From positions 237,726 to 301,725 of the forward strand of contig JAUIBA010000002.1 in the NCBI GenBank assembly GCA_030427635.1: DNA of 64,000 bases, given 5' to 3'. The position numbers were made by a program, and so were the translations under genes. Positions 8,324 through 18,966 of the stretch are shown here, piece after piece. Within the stretch, counting starts at the first letter, position 1, and each line of letters begins with the position of its first letter. The notes under the pieces are model-generated. The model made no database searches and was not told the DNA's origin. It saw only the letters and a list, made by a program, of their open reading frames with translations. This stretch comes from Bacteroidia bacterium (GTDB lineage: Bacteria; Bacteroidota; Bacteroidia; Chitinophagales; Chitinophagaceae).

Positions 8324-9838
8324 TCAGCCAGTAATAGCGCCTACCCTTTTAATCGTTTCTTCTTTTCCTATGAGTGCTGCAATAGCAAATACACCGGGGC
8401 CATATTTACCGCCTACCAGCATGATGCGGAAGGGTAGCATTACCTCGCCTTTCTTGATACCCTGCTGTGCTACGTGCTCATTGAAGGAGGCTTCCAGAGA
8501 TTGTTCTGTCCATTCGGTAAGTGAGGCCAGTGCGGTGCTCCATGTGGTGAAGAACTGCTGTTTCTGCTCATTCCATTTATCAGTTATGGCGGCTTTCTCT
8601 ACCAGCTCAGGTGTGCGGAAGAAGAAGTGTCCCTGTGCCCAGAAGTCTGTGAGCAGGGTGCAGCGGTCTTTGATAAGTGGTATTACTTTCTCAAGTTGTT
8701 CCTTGTCGCAGGTATGTCCCAGTTCTTTCTCTACGAAAGGAAGGGCCATATCCAGCAATGCAGCCGTATCGGTTTTCTGTATGTACTGATGGTTGAACCA
8801 TTTGGCTTTCTCATAGTCGAACTTAGCACCGCCTTTGTGCACACGCTCTACAGAGAAATGGCTTATGAGTTCATCCATACTGAAAAGCTCCTGACCTGTG
8901 CCATCGTTCCAGCCCAGCATAGCCAGCATATTTACGAAAGCCTGTGGTATGAACCCTATTTCTTTAAAGCCGGTTGTGACTTCATTGGTTTTGGGGTCGG
9001 TCCAGTTCATGGCAAATACGGGGAAGCCAAGACGGTCGCCATCGCGCTTGCTGAGTTTGCCGTTGCCATCGGGTTTTAGTATAAGTGGCAGGTGTGCCCA
9101 ATGAGGCATATGTTTTCCCCATCCCAGATATTCCCATAGCATTACATGTACCGGAACACTGGGTAGCCACTCCTGACCACGGAAGGCATGAGTAATACCC
9201 ATAAGATAGTCGTCCACCACTACTGCCAGGTGATAGGTAGGCATACCATCGGCCTTGAGCAGTACTTTGTCATCGCTGAGCCCACTGTCGAAGGTCATTT
9301 CACCGCATATCATGTCAGTGAGGTGTATGTTTACATTCTCAGGCATTTTTATGCGTATCACGTGGGGCGTTCCAGCATCCAGCAGTGCTTTTACATCTGC
9401 CTCAGGCATGCTGAGAGAGTTGCGCATTTTCGTGCGGGTATTATGGTCGTACTGAGCGGGTGTATGCTCGTCTTTGCGGTGGTCCTGGCGCATGCGTTCC
9501 AGCTCCTCGGGGGTGTCAAATGCATAGTAGGCATTTCCCTGTTCTACCAGCTGTGCTGCATATTTATGGTAGATAGCTTTACGCTCGCTCTGGCGATAGG
9601 GTGCATGAGGGCCGCCTATTACAGGGCTCTCATCGGGAGTGAGACCGCACCACTCCAGGCAGTCCAGTATATACTGCTCGGCTCCTGCTACATAGCGGCT
9701 CTGGTCCGTATCCTCTATACGTAATATAAAATCGCCACCGTGAGCGCGGGCAAAAAGATAGTTATATAGTACTGTGCGTACCCCACCCAGGTGCAGGCCG
9801 CCTGTGGGGCTGGGTGCAAATCTTACTCTTACTTTCAT
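8324..9838 (-). CDS. gltX: Glutamyl-tRNA synthetase
   Basis: 504 aa; RFAPSPTGGLHLGGVRTVLYNYLFAR (HIGH-like) and KLSKRDGDRLGFPVFAMNW (KMSKS-like). Confidence 0.97.
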   Translation of the reverse strand: MKVRVRFAPSPTGGLHLGGVRTVLYNYLFARAHGGDFILRIEDTDQSRYVAGAEQYILDCLEWCGLTPDESPVIGGPHAPYRQSERKAIYHKYAAQLVEQGNAYYAFDTPEELERMRQDHRKDEHTPAQYDHNTRTKMRNSLSMPEADVKALLDAGTPHVIRIKMPENVNIHLTDMICGEMTFDSGLSDDKVLLKADGMPTYHLAVVVDDYLMGITHAFRGQEWLPSVPVHVMLWEYLGWGKHMPHWAHLPLILKPDGNGKLSKRDGDRLGFPVFAMNWTDPKTNEVTTGFKEIGFIPQAFVNMLAMLGWNDGTGQELFSMDELISHFSVERVHKGGAKFDYEKAKWFNHQYIQKTDTAALLDMALPFVEKELGHTCDKEQLEKVIPLIKDRCTLLTDFWAQGHFFFRTPELVEKAAITDKWNEQKQQFFTTWSTALASLTEWTEQSLEASFNEHVAQQGIKKGEVMLPFRIMLVGGKYGPGVFAIAALIGKEETIKRVGAITG

Positions 9839-9869
9839 GCGCCAAAATTAGTCTGAATCGGGCGAATTT

Positions 9870-11180
9870 CTATTTACCGGTATCCAAAGCAGTTTTATAT
9901 ACTTTCAGACAGCGCTCGCGGGCCATGCTATGCTGCACTATGGGGCGGGTATATGATAGCTGGTCGTACTCAGGAACCCAGTGGCGTACATATTTAAGGT
10001 CACGGTCGAACTTTTCTGTCTGTAACTGCGGATTGAAGACCCGAAAATATGGGGCAGCATCGCAGCCGCTGCCGGCAGCCCACTGCCAGCCGCCGTTATT
10101 GGCGGCAAGGTCATAGTCCAGCAGCTTCTGCGCAAAGTAGGCTTCTCCCCAGCGCCAGTCAATGAGCAGATCTTTGGTAAGGAAACTGGCTACTATCATA
10201 CGTACGCGGTTGTGCATGTATCCGGTCTCATTCAGCTCCCGCATACCTGCGTCTACTATGGGGTATCCGGTTTGTCCGGCACACCATAATGTAAACTCCT
10301 GCTCATTATTGCGCCATACAATGTTATCATACTCCCGCTTGAAGGAGCCTGTGACCACATGTGGAAAATGCCAGAGTATAGCCATGTAGAATTCCCGCCA
10401 TATCAGTTCATTGAGCAGGACAGGATTGGCCCCGGCAGCCTGTGTGGCCAGCTCCCTGATACTGACTGTGCCAAAACGCAGATGCACACTGAGGCGGGTG
10501 GTGCCGCGTATGGATGGCACATCGCGTGTGCGGTCGTAAGTTCTGGCTATGTCCATGTTCAGCTCAGGGGCTACAACATCATAGGGGGCATGCAGGAAAC
10601 CTATAGTCTCCATTGATGGCACCGGATAGGGTGCGCAACCTGCAAAATGCCCAAAGTATTTCTCTGTAGGGTAGGAGCTCAGGTAAAAGCTGTTCAGCTT
10701 TTCTTTCCACTTTCTGCTGTAGGGGGTATATACTGTATATGGTGCGCCATTGTCTTTAAGAATCTCGTCTTTCTCAAATATCACCTGGTCCTTAAAGGTG
10801 TGCATTGTTATTCCTTTTTCCTGAAGCAGGGCATGTACCCGATTGTCCCGGTCGCAGGCTGATGGCTCATAGTCGTGATTGGTATAGATGGCTTTTACAT
10901 TCCAGGACTCTGTCAGTTTCCGGTAGCAGTCTTCAGGGGTGCCGTGCAGGATATACAGGGTGCTACCCATATTTGTAAGCTGCCGGTGCAGGCTGCATAG
11001 AGTATCATGAATAAACTGCACCCTACGGTCGTGCTTATCATCCAGTTTATCCAGAATAGTGGTGTCAAAGATGAATACCGGAAGCACCGGCAAGCCCGAG
11101 CGTAGAGCATGGTAAAGGCCAGCATTGTCATGCAGGCGCAGATCGCGACGGAACCAGAATATGGATACAGGAGATTGCAT
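9870..11180 (-). CDS. Deoxyribodipyrimidine photolyase / cryptochrome family
   Basis: VSIFWFRRDLRLHDNAGLYHAL..., LNELIWREFYMAILWHFPHV, C-terminal WRWGEAYFAQKLLDYDLAANNGGWQWAAGSGCDAAPYFRVFNP. The track start at 11300 is upstream; Met at 11180 matches the family start. Confidence 0.95.
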   Translation of the reverse strand: MQSPVSIFWFRRDLRLHDNAGLYHALRSGLPVLPVFIFDTTILDKLDDKHDRRVQFIHDTLCSLHRQLTNMGSTLYILHGTPEDCYRKLTESWNVKAIYTNHDYEPSACDRDNRVHALLQEKGITMHTFKDQVIFEKDEILKDNGAPYTVYTPYSRKWKEKLNSFYLSSYPTEKYFGHFAGCAPYPVPSMETIGFLHAPYDVVAPELNMDIARTYDRTRDVPSIRGTTRLSVHLRFGTVSIRELATQAAGANPVLLNELIWREFYMAILWHFPHVVTGSFKREYDNIVWRNNEQEFTLWCAGQTGYPIVDAGMRELNETGYMHNRVRMIVASFLTKDLLIDWRWGEAYFAQKLLDYDLAANNGGWQWAAGSGCDAAPYFRVFNPQLQTEKFDRDLKYVRHWVPEYDQLSYTRPIVQHSMARERCLKVYKTALDTGK

Positions 11181-11311
11181 ACTGACGAAAATAGTGCAAA
11201 ACGGTGGCCTGAAACCGGAGGCTATAGTTTTTCGTATATAAAGAGGAAAAGGATGGAACTTTACATTGTGCTGTCCTGTACTGATAACGTTAACAAACAA
11301 GGGTAAGAATT

Positions 11312-11842
11312 ATGCTTAATTTTAAATGGCTCAATATGCTGCTATGCTGCCTGTTTATCACAGCATGCAGTAGCGCACAGAACGACGAAAAGGAAAAGAA
11401 AATGACAGATCATTCAAACAACCCATATTACTCAAGGACAGATACTGCACACCTGCATGTGTCTGATGCCGAATGGAAAAAGATACTGCCTGCCGATGTG
11501 TACCGTATAGCAAGACTGGCCGGTACAGAATATGCATTCTCAGGTAAGTACTGGAAAACCGATGTAAAAGGTATGTATTACTGTGTGGTATGCGGTAATC
11601 CATTGTTTCGCTCTACGGCTAAGTTTTCCAGCTCATGCGGATGGCCCAGTTTTTATGAAACCATCAGGCCCAATAGTGTACAGTATCTGGATGATAACAC
11701 ACATGGTATGCAACGTACAGAGGTTCGCTGCGGACGTTGTGAGTCGCATCTGGGGCATATATTTGATGATGGGCCGCCACCTACATACAAGCGTTTCTGT
11801 ATGAATTCACTTGTACTGGACTTTGAGCCGGATGAAAAATAG
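11312..11842 (+). CDS. msrB: Peptide-methionine (R)-S-oxide reductase, lipoprotein form
   Basis: 176 aa; ITACSS lipobox; YYCVVCGNPLF...FSSSCGWPSFYE...RCGRCESHLGHIFDDGPPPTYKRFCMNSLVLDF. Confidence 0.95.
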   Translation: MLNFKWLNMLLCCLFITACSSAQNDEKEKKMTDHSNNPYYSRTDTAHLHVSDAEWKKILPADVYRIARLAGTEYAFSGKYWKTDVKGMYYCVVCGNPLFRSTAKFSSSCGWPSFYETIRPNSVQYLDDNTHGMQRTEVRCGRCESHLGHIFDDGPPPTYKRFCMNSLVLDFEPDEK

Positions 11843-11859
11843 CAGACACAGATATAGAG

Positions 11860-11893
11860 ACAGTGATGGCTGGCATATGCCGGCCATCACTGT
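11860..11893. terminator. Hairpin between convergent msrB and T9SS gene
   Basis: ACAGTGATGGC-TGGC-ATAT-GCCG-GCCATCACTGT, near-perfect stem in the convergent intergenic gap. Confidence 0.65.
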
Positions 11894-11906
11894 TATGTGC
11901 ATTATG

Positions 11907-14456
11907 TTATTCTATACGTAGCTTTTCATATTGCTTTCCTGAGGTGGTGGTAATGCATACCAGATAGATGCCCGGGGGCTGTATCAGGTTTATACCGGTG
12001 GGCACATTGGCTTTAAGGGACTGTGTCAGCAACTGTCGGCCAGAGAGGTCGGTAATGGTAAGTGTAACGGTTTCCTGCCCCGTATATAGTGCTTTGAACT
12101 GACCATGACCGGGGTTGGGGTATATGCTCAGTGCGTGTGGCGTAGCTGCTACGCTGCCTGTGTATGCGGGCAGGCAGTAGCCGGATGGCATGACAACCAC
12201 TGTTTTTGCAGCTCTGGCAGTGCCACAGCTGTTACTCACATCATAGAACACGGTGTCAATACCCGGGGCTACGCCGGATACAAGGCCACTGGCTACAGAA
12301 GAAATGCCCGGGTTATGACTGCTCCACACTCCGCCCGGTGTAGCACAGGCCATAGATATAGACTGTCCCACACATACTGTGTCGGCAGTGGCGGTGATGA
12401 TACTAACTGAAGGTGGGGTTTCTACTGTAATGCTCACAAATGCTGTAGCCGGGCCGCATGTGCCGGGTACGGTATATGATACCACTGTAACACCAGGAGA
12501 GAGACCGGAAAAGACACCACCCGCCGATACGGTACCTGTGGCAGGCGCAGAGCTACTCCATGTGCCATCGGGCAGGGTAGTGCCCAGCGCTATGCTGCTG
12601 CCCTCGCATACGGTGGTGGGGCCTGTGATGCTACCGGGCGACGAGGCAGGCTGTACTGTGACAACAGATATGACTGTGCAACCACCGGCAGTATAGGAAA
12701 TCTCGGCTGTGCCGGCAGCTATACCATATACAATGCCACCGGGGCCAACAGATGCCACACCCACAGAGCCGGAGTACCATGTACCACCGGGAGTAATGCA
12801 ACTGAGGGTAGTAGTAGCGCCCACACACACGGTATTGGTACCTGTAACCGGCATTGTGCCGCAGAACACATCGCCAAAAACAAAGTCGCCCTGAAGAAAG
12901 GATAGAGGTACAGATGCTGTGGGGGATGAAGAGAGCGGGGTAAATGAATTGGTAGTGGGGAGGGGTGCCGGCAGCCAGCTACCCAGATTCTTTTGTGTGA
13001 GATATAGTGTATTGGTACCGGACAGCATTGCCGGACCTTCATAATGTGCATGTATAGTAACATCTGCCGGGCCTGTGGGAGCTATAGGGTTCATTCTCCA
13101 GTAATGATTCAGTGCAGTAGCAGCTACCAGTCCTGATGTGGCAAAGCTGGGGTGGAGGCCGCCGACAGCTCTGATATTTATTTCACCTCCTGTGCCAGGC
13201 GCACTGAAGCTGAGCTCCATAGGTGCGTAGCCGACATCATCTCCAATCTCATAGAATACGTTGGTACAGCCATTAAGGTACTTTGATAAGGGGCCATTAA
13301 TGTACCTTACCGGATTAGCTCCTGTAACATGACCGGGGCTACAGGGAGTTCTGATGCCACCTGTGGTGCGAAGAATGCCCTGTACCAGTGAGATGGTGCC
13401 CTGTGTGGTGAACCCGGGAGTGGTGACGCCCAGTGGATTATTGATAGTGATAACACTGCCGGGAGTGAAATTGCCCGGCAGGTAAGCGCCTGTTACCTGA
13501 GGTGAGGCCCCGTTGAATTCGTAATTAGCATCATTGCTGAAAAAGTGTCCTCCTGTTACGTGACACATACCATCTAGTCCGTAGGGGCTCCCTACTTTGA
13601 GGGTTGCACCCGGTGATACTGTAAACATCCCAAGGCCCATCACGGCCGACCCGGCGGGAGCTAAAAGTGTACCGTTAATGATAATTCCATTGGTTGTGGC
13701 TCCTATATTAGTAAGGACACCTCCCAAAAGCTGGGCGGTACTGCCTGTTGGCACATATATATCATGGCTTTGCCATGCGCCTGAGCTGTAGTTTTCCAGA
13801 AACATGGTACCAGAGGCGGAAGGCAGTGACATTAATATCCTGCCCCATGAGCCGCTACCTGCAGCAGCCATGTAAGAGGTCCCTGCTATAGACAGATTTC
13901 CCCGTACTATTACTGTATCATATGCATTGCTGCCATTTACATAAATACGTCCCGGGTTCATGGTCATGCTACCATTTATGGTGAGCAGTGCAGAGGCAAT
14001 GTTACCTTCGGCAATGAAGCTGCCGGAGCTTACAGAACAGTTACCATTTACAGTTATCTCTATGCGGGCTCCGGTACCGTTTACAGTTATTGTGTCAGAT
14101 ACATTGAGGTTGCCATGTACTGTTATGCTCAGTACACTGCCTGGCGTGCCGGTAAGCTGTCCGCCGGGTGCCAGGGATAGCGTAGAAACAGGACCGGTTG
14201 CTGCCCCTATAGTCCACAGGGTAGTGGGGAGTGTCATGGCATGGTTTATCGTCCATGTGTCGCCGGGTGTGGCAAAAGTAGTGGGGCTGGTCGTTCCGTC
14301 GGTCCAGTTAGAAAGGTTGGTAGCTAAGCCTGGCCCCGCAGTAACCCATGCGGTGGCCGATGCCATACTGCCCTGCACAAGAAAAGCTACGGTAAGTAAC
14401 AGTGTGAGCCACGTACGGATGATAGAATGGCCTGCATTGGCAGGAGTGTTTTTCAT
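11907..14456 (-). CDS. Large secreted protein with Ig-like/PKD-like repeats and T9SS type A C-terminal sorting domain
   Basis: Signal peptide after Met at 14456; repeated modules VCVGATTTLSCITPGGTWYSGS..., VCEGSSIALGTTLPDGTWSSS..., VCVGQSISMACATPGGVWSSH...; C-terminal SIYPNPGHGQFKALYTG...GRQLLTQSL...YEKLRIE. Confidence 0.85.
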   Translation of the reverse strand: MKNTPANAGHSIIRTWLTLLLTVAFLVQGSMASATAWVTAGPGLATNLSNWTDGTTSPTTFATPGDTWTINHAMTLPTTLWTIGAATGPVSTLSLAPGGQLTGTPGSVLSITVHGNLNVSDTITVNGTGARIEITVNGNCSVSSGSFIAEGNIASALLTINGSMTMNPGRIYVNGSNAYDTVIVRGNLSIAGTSYMAAAGSGSWGRILMSLPSASGTMFLENYSSGAWQSHDIYVPTGSTAQLLGGVLTNIGATTNGIIINGTLLAPAGSAVMGLGMFTVSPGATLKVGSPYGLDGMCHVTGGHFFSNDANYEFNGASPQVTGAYLPGNFTPGSVITINNPLGVTTPGFTTQGTISLVQGILRTTGGIRTPCSPGHVTGANPVRYINGPLSKYLNGCTNVFYEIGDDVGYAPMELSFSAPGTGGEINIRAVGGLHPSFATSGLVAATALNHYWRMNPIAPTGPADVTIHAHYEGPAMLSGTNTLYLTQKNLGSWLPAPLPTTNSFTPLSSSPTASVPLSFLQGDFVFGDVFCGTMPVTGTNTVCVGATTTLSCITPGGTWYSGSVGVASVGPGGIVYGIAAGTAEISYTAGGCTVISVVTVQPASSPGSITGPTTVCEGSSIALGTTLPDGTWSSSAPATGTVSAGGVFSGLSPGVTVVSYTVPGTCGPATAFVSITVETPPSVSIITATADTVCVGQSISMACATPGGVWSSHNPGISSVASGLVSGVAPGIDTVFYDVSNSCGTARAAKTVVVMPSGYCLPAYTGSVAATPHALSIYPNPGHGQFKALYTGQETVTLTITDLSGRQLLTQSLKANVPTGINLIQPPGIYLVCITTTSGKQYEKLRIE

Positions 14457-14654
14457 GGTGGGTATTTTTAGTGTAAGACAGATGTGAAGCAAATCATATG
14501 ATTGATGAAAGGCTTCATGATATCATATAAAGTTAATGTATTTTTAAATATATTGCACTGTCATTTGCAGTCAATGAATGCCGGCAGGCATGGTATAGGG
14601 TCTTATGTCCTGATATTCTGCTGTTTACAGTTACTTTTACTTCAATAAATTTTT

Positions 14655-17615
14655 ATGATGAAGAGACATACCTACAGGTCGCTTAGAGCAGCATTGCTGT
14701 TTGCGGCGGTTTTTCCGGCATTTACGCTCAATGCCCGTGATAAAGAAACAACAACACACGCCTGGGACAATGCCCGTTCTGCCGGATACGGATATAAGTT
14801 TGTATCGGGCGATCCTACCAATACCCGCTTTTATAAACTGAACAACGGACTTACGGTTATCCTTAGTCCATCGCACAAGGAGCCTCGTATGCAGGTATTT
14901 ATAGCGGTAAAGGCAGGTAGTAAGACAGACCCTGCATCGCATACGGGGCTGGCGCATTACCTGGAGCATATGATGTTTAAGGGCACCCCTTCTTATGGCT
15001 CGCTGGACTGGAAAAAAGAGGAGCCTTACATAAAAATGATTACGAGCCTGTATGAGACGTACAACAGGAATACAGATGATAAACAGCGTAGCGAAATCTA
15101 TCATAAAATAGATTCGGTATCGGGTATAGCGGCAAAGTATGCCATTGCCAATGAGTATGATAAAATGATGAGCGCAATAGGCGCAAAAAACAGCAATGCC
15201 TTTACCTCGTTTGAGCAGACAGTGTATATGGAGGATATCCCCTCCAATGCGGTGGACAAGTTTTTGAAGGTACAGGCAGAGCGTTTCAGAGATCCGGTAT
15301 TCCGCATCTTTCATACGGAGCTGGAAGCGGTGTATGAAGAAAAGAACATTAGCCTGGACAATGACAACCGGAAGGTATCTGAGCTGATGCTTGCCGAGCT
15401 GTTCCATAACCATAACTATGGAAAACAGACCACTATAGGCACAGTAGAGCATCTGAAAAACCCATCGCTGGCTGAGATACGCCATTACTATGATACGTAT
15501 TATGTGCCTGAAAATATGGGCATTGTCATAGCGGGTGATTTTGACCCCGATGTGATGATAAAAAAGGTAGACGATTATTTCTCTTACATGAAGCGCTCAT
15601 CGGTGCCGGAATATAAGTTTACTCCCGAGCAGCCGATAACCGCACCTATAGAGAAAAGTGTATTGGGTCCTGATGCTGAGTTTACTACTATAGCCTACCG
15701 TATGCCCGGCATACATGAGAAGGATGCACTACTGGCAGATCTGGTAAGTCAGATACTAACCAATGGTAAAGCCGGGCTTATAGATCTGGACCTTGTGAAA
15801 AAGCAGCAACTGCTGCGTGCATTTGCCGGAGTGGATATACTCATAGATTATGGCTACATGTATCTGCGGGGCAATCCTACTACCGGCCAGAGTCTGGAAG
15901 AGGTGAAATCGCTGATGCTGGGAGAAATAGAAAAGCTGAAGAAGGGCGACTTTGATGAGGCGCTGCTTACCTCCATCATCAACAATGCTAAAAAAGCGCT
16001 CATGCAGCAGAATGAGAAATACGACAATCGTGCCTATGCACTGATGAGTGTATTTACTCAGGAAGATGACTGGCGCGATAATGTGACCTATGCAGAGCGA
16101 TTGTCAAAGCTTACGAAGAAAGACATCGTTGACTTTGCCAACAAATACTTTGGCAATAATTATGTGGTAGTATACAAGCGTAAAGGTGAGGAGAAGAATA
16201 TAACCAAAGTACCTAAGCCTGCCATTACTGCCGTAGAGACCAACAGAGATGCCCAGTCGCAGTTTCTGAAAACGGTGGTGAATATGCCATCGGCTGCAGT
16301 GAAGCCTGTATGGCTGGACTACAGCAAGGATATGGTGAGGGGTAGCGTAGGGCCTGCAGAGCTGTTTTATGTGCATAATGAGGACAATGACCTGTTCCGT
16401 ATGTACTATCGCTACCGTATGGGTACATGGAATGACCGGAAGCTGGCAGTTGCAGCACAGTATCTGCAGTTTCTGGGTACCGGCAGCAAGAGTGCCGAGG
16501 ACATATCGCGGGAGATGTATAAGCTGGCATGCAGCTTTAATATCAGGGCCGACCATGAATACACAACGATAGAGCTGGAAGGGCTACAGGAGAACTTTGG
16601 CAAAGCGGCAGCACTGCTGGAGGACCTGCTGGCCAACTGCAAGCCGGATGAAGCTGCGCTGACATCGCTCAAGGCACGTCTTACCAAAGCACGTGCAGAT
16701 GCGCGCAACAACAAGCAGATGATAATGCAGGGTCTTACCAACTATGCCCGCTATGGCGCAAAAAATCCGTTTAACTATGTGCTGAGTGATGCAGAGCTGG
16801 CTGCAATAAACAGCGATGAGCTTATAGGCATACTGCATAAACTGTCGGGTGTGAGTCATCGTATTTTGTATTATGGTCCGTCGTCTGCTACAGAGATAAC
16901 AGCAGCACTGAAGAAAACACATAAGTTGCCGGGCATGTTCTCTCCTGCCCCTGCTGCTGAGATATTCAGCTTCCGTGAGGCAAAGCAGAATGAAGTGCTG
17001 TTTGTAGATTATGATATGGTGCAGAGCGAGATACGCTGGGTGCGCAATGTGCCGGGCTATGCCGCACAGAAGCAGCCGGTTATTGACCTGTTCAATAACT
17101 ACTTCGGGGGCAATATGGGGGCTCTGGTGTTTCAGACCATAAGGGAGAGTAAAGCGCTGGCATACTCTACCAATGCATATGTAATGACCCCGCAGAAGAA
17201 AGAAGACCCATATCTGGTCACTGCTTACATAGGCTGTCAGGCCGATAAGTTCAAAGAGTCAGTAACGGCAATGAATGAGCTGCTGAACGATTTGCCACAG
17301 GCAGAAAATAACATTGTAACTGCAAGGGATGGACTGAAAAAAGAACTGGAGACAGAGCGCATAACACAGGATGAGATATTCAGAAATTATCTGACTGCAG
17401 AAATGCGTGGACTAAAAACAGATATCCGTCAGGACGTGTATGGTAAGCTGGATAAGCTCACATATAATGACCTGAAAGAGTTTCATAGTGCCAACATTGC
17501 CTCAAAGCCATATACCTACTGTATAGTAGCTTCTGAGCAGAAGGTGAGTGAGGCCGATATGCAGCAATGTGGTGCTGTGAAGAAACTGACGCTGAATGAA
17601 GTGTTCGGGTACTGA
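14655..17615 (+). CDS. M16-family zinc metallopeptidase (insulinase/pitrilysin-like)
   Basis: 986 aa; HTGLAHYLEHMMFKGT (HxxEH) with downstream AVYEEKNISLDNDNRKV and repeated M16 domains. Confidence 0.92.
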   Translation: MMKRHTYRSLRAALLFAAVFPAFTLNARDKETTTHAWDNARSAGYGYKFVSGDPTNTRFYKLNNGLTVILSPSHKEPRMQVFIAVKAGSKTDPASHTGLAHYLEHMMFKGTPSYGSLDWKKEEPYIKMITSLYETYNRNTDDKQRSEIYHKIDSVSGIAAKYAIANEYDKMMSAIGAKNSNAFTSFEQTVYMEDIPSNAVDKFLKVQAERFRDPVFRIFHTELEAVYEEKNISLDNDNRKVSELMLAELFHNHNYGKQTTIGTVEHLKNPSLAEIRHYYDTYYVPENMGIVIAGDFDPDVMIKKVDDYFSYMKRSSVPEYKFTPEQPITAPIEKSVLGPDAEFTTIAYRMPGIHEKDALLADLVSQILTNGKAGLIDLDLVKKQQLLRAFAGVDILIDYGYMYLRGNPTTGQSLEEVKSLMLGEIEKLKKGDFDEALLTSIINNAKKALMQQNEKYDNRAYALMSVFTQEDDWRDNVTYAERLSKLTKKDIVDFANKYFGNNYVVVYKRKGEEKNITKVPKPAITAVETNRDAQSQFLKTVVNMPSAAVKPVWLDYSKDMVRGSVGPAELFYVHNEDNDLFRMYYRYRMGTWNDRKLAVAAQYLQFLGTGSKSAEDISREMYKLACSFNIRADHEYTTIELEGLQENFGKAAALLEDLLANCKPDEAALTSLKARLTKARADARNNKQMIMQGLTNYARYGAKNPFNYVLSDAELAAINSDELIGILHKLSGVSHRILYYGPSSATEITAALKKTHKLPGMFSPAPAAEIFSFREAKQNEVLFVDYDMVQSEIRWVRNVPGYAAQKQPVIDLFNNYFGGNMGALVFQTIRESKALAYSTNAYVMTPQKKEDPYLVTAYIGCQADKFKESVTAMNELLNDLPQAENNIVTARDGLKKELETERITQDEIFRNYLTAEMRGLKTDIRQDVYGKLDKLTYNDLKEFHSANIASKPYTYCIVASEQKVSEADMQQCGAVKKLTLNEVFGY

Positions 17616-17640
17616 TAAGTAACAGATATTGTAAATGCAG

Positions 17641-17671
17641 AAGGGCTGACCGGATAAGTGGCCAGCCCTTT
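17641..17671. terminator. Hairpin between convergent M16 peptidase and pheS
   Basis: AAGGGCTGACC GGATAAGT GGCCAGCCCTTTG. Confidence 0.65.
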
Positions 17672-17694
17672 GTATGAGATGTGGTTATTATAAT

Positions 17695-18729
17695 CTATAG
17701 TTTCTGAAACTGCCGCAGGAAGCGAACATCATTCTGAGAGTAAAGTCTGAGGTCATTGACCTGATACTTTACCTGAGTGATACGCTCTACCCCCATTCCG
17801 AATGCGAAGCCAGTATAAACGTCGGGGTCAATACCGAAGTTGCGCAGCATATTAGGGTGTACCATACCGCAGCCCAGTATTTCTACCCAGCCGGTATGCT
17901 TACAAAGGCTGCATCCGCTGCCACCACATACGGTGCAGGAGATATCCATCTCAGCGCTGGGCTCAGTGAATGGGAAGTAGGATGGGCGGAAACGAACTTT
18001 GGTATCCGGTCCGAACATTTCTGTTACAAAGTAGTAGAGCGTCTGCTTGAGGTCGGCAAAAGACACATTTTTGTCTACATACAAGCCTTCACACTGATGG
18101 AAGAAGCAGTGTGCCCGGGCAGATATGGTTTCGTTACGGTATACACGTCCAGGGCATATAACGCGTACCGGCAGTGGCTGTGTTTCCAGAATGCGCGCCT
18201 GCACTGAGGATGTATGTGTGCGCAATACCCAATCGGGCTGCTGGGATACGTAGAAGGTATCCTGCATATCTCTGGCGGTGTGGTGCTCCGGCATATTGAG
18301 CGAAGTAAAGTTGTGCCAGTCGTCCTCTATTTCGGGGCCGGTAGCTACGCTGAAACCTATACGTTCAAATATGGAAACGATTTCATTTTCTACCATACGC
18401 AGCGGATGCCGTGTACCTATAGGCAGGGGTGTGCCCGGCATACTTATGTCGGTGTCGGTATTGCTATCGTTGGTATCTCCGGACATGTGCGCAAACTCCT
18501 GATAGCGGGCTTCTGCCAGTTGTTTGAATCCATTGAGCTGCATTCCGGCCTCTTTACGGCCTTCGGCCGGTACATTTTTAATTTCAGCGCCCAGCGTTTT
18601 CACAATGCCCTTTGCTCCCAGAAAGCGGATGCGGTACTGTTCCAGTTCCGCAGCTCCCGCCGGGTTAAATGCATTGATTTCCTGCTCGTAAGCTTGTATC
18701 TGTTCCTGTAATGATGGCATGGAGTGCAA
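17695..18729 (-). CDS. pheS: Phenylalanyl-tRNA synthetase alpha subunit
   Basis: 344 aa; GFSVATGPEIEDDWHNFTSLNMPEHHTARDMQDTFY, RVYRNETISARAHCFFHQCEGLYVD, GWVEILGCGMVHPNML...GFAFGMGVERI. Likely start Met at 18720 or 18729. Confidence 0.97.
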   Translation of the reverse strand: MHSMPSLQEQIQAYEQEINAFNPAGAAELEQYRIRFLGAKGIVKTLGAEIKNVPAEGRKEAGMQLNGFKQLAEARYQEFAHMSGDTNDSNTDTDISMPGTPLPIGTRHPLRMVENEIVSIFERIGFSVATGPEIEDDWHNFTSLNMPEHHTARDMQDTFYVSQQPDWVLRTHTSSVQARILETQPLPVRVICPGRVYRNETISARAHCFFHQCEGLYVDKNVSFADLKQTLYYFVTEMFGPDTKVRFRPSYFPFTEPSAEMDISCTVCGGSGCSLCKHTGWVEILGCGMVHPNMLRNFGIDPDVYTGFAFGMGVERITQVKYQVNDLRLYSQNDVRFLRQFQKL

Positions 18730-18958
18730 AGATATTGTGTGTAGGCTAAAGTATTAAGACCTGATGCGGGCTTTCATAGAGTTATTTTCGCAATGTGGTG
18801 TTTGTGGCTGGTTTCGATAAACGCTACCAGCACATCAGTCTTTGATAATTTTTAATTTAAAGTTGCATCATTGTGAGGCCTGAAGGCCTGTTAATATCAT
18901 ATTTTAACGAAAATTTCTGCAAAGATGCCACAGGACTTTATTTTTTTATATTAAATCA

Positions 18959-18966
18959 TATCTTTG
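18959..18966 (+). promoter_or_regulatory. Bacteroidota -7 promoter element upstream of secDF
   Basis: TATCTTTG matches TAnnTTTG, in an AT-rich upstream context. Confidence 0.6.

Noticed and set aside
13960-14487. 175-aa plus-strand ORF
   Set aside because: Antisense to the N-terminal part of the T9SS protein; Val/Pro-rich shadow frame.
14637-15485. 282-aa minus-strand ORF
   Set aside because: Lies antisense to the conserved N-terminal half of the M16 peptidase; composition is typical of a shadow frame.
18214-18711. 165-aa plus-strand ORF
   Set aside because: Antisense to pheS.
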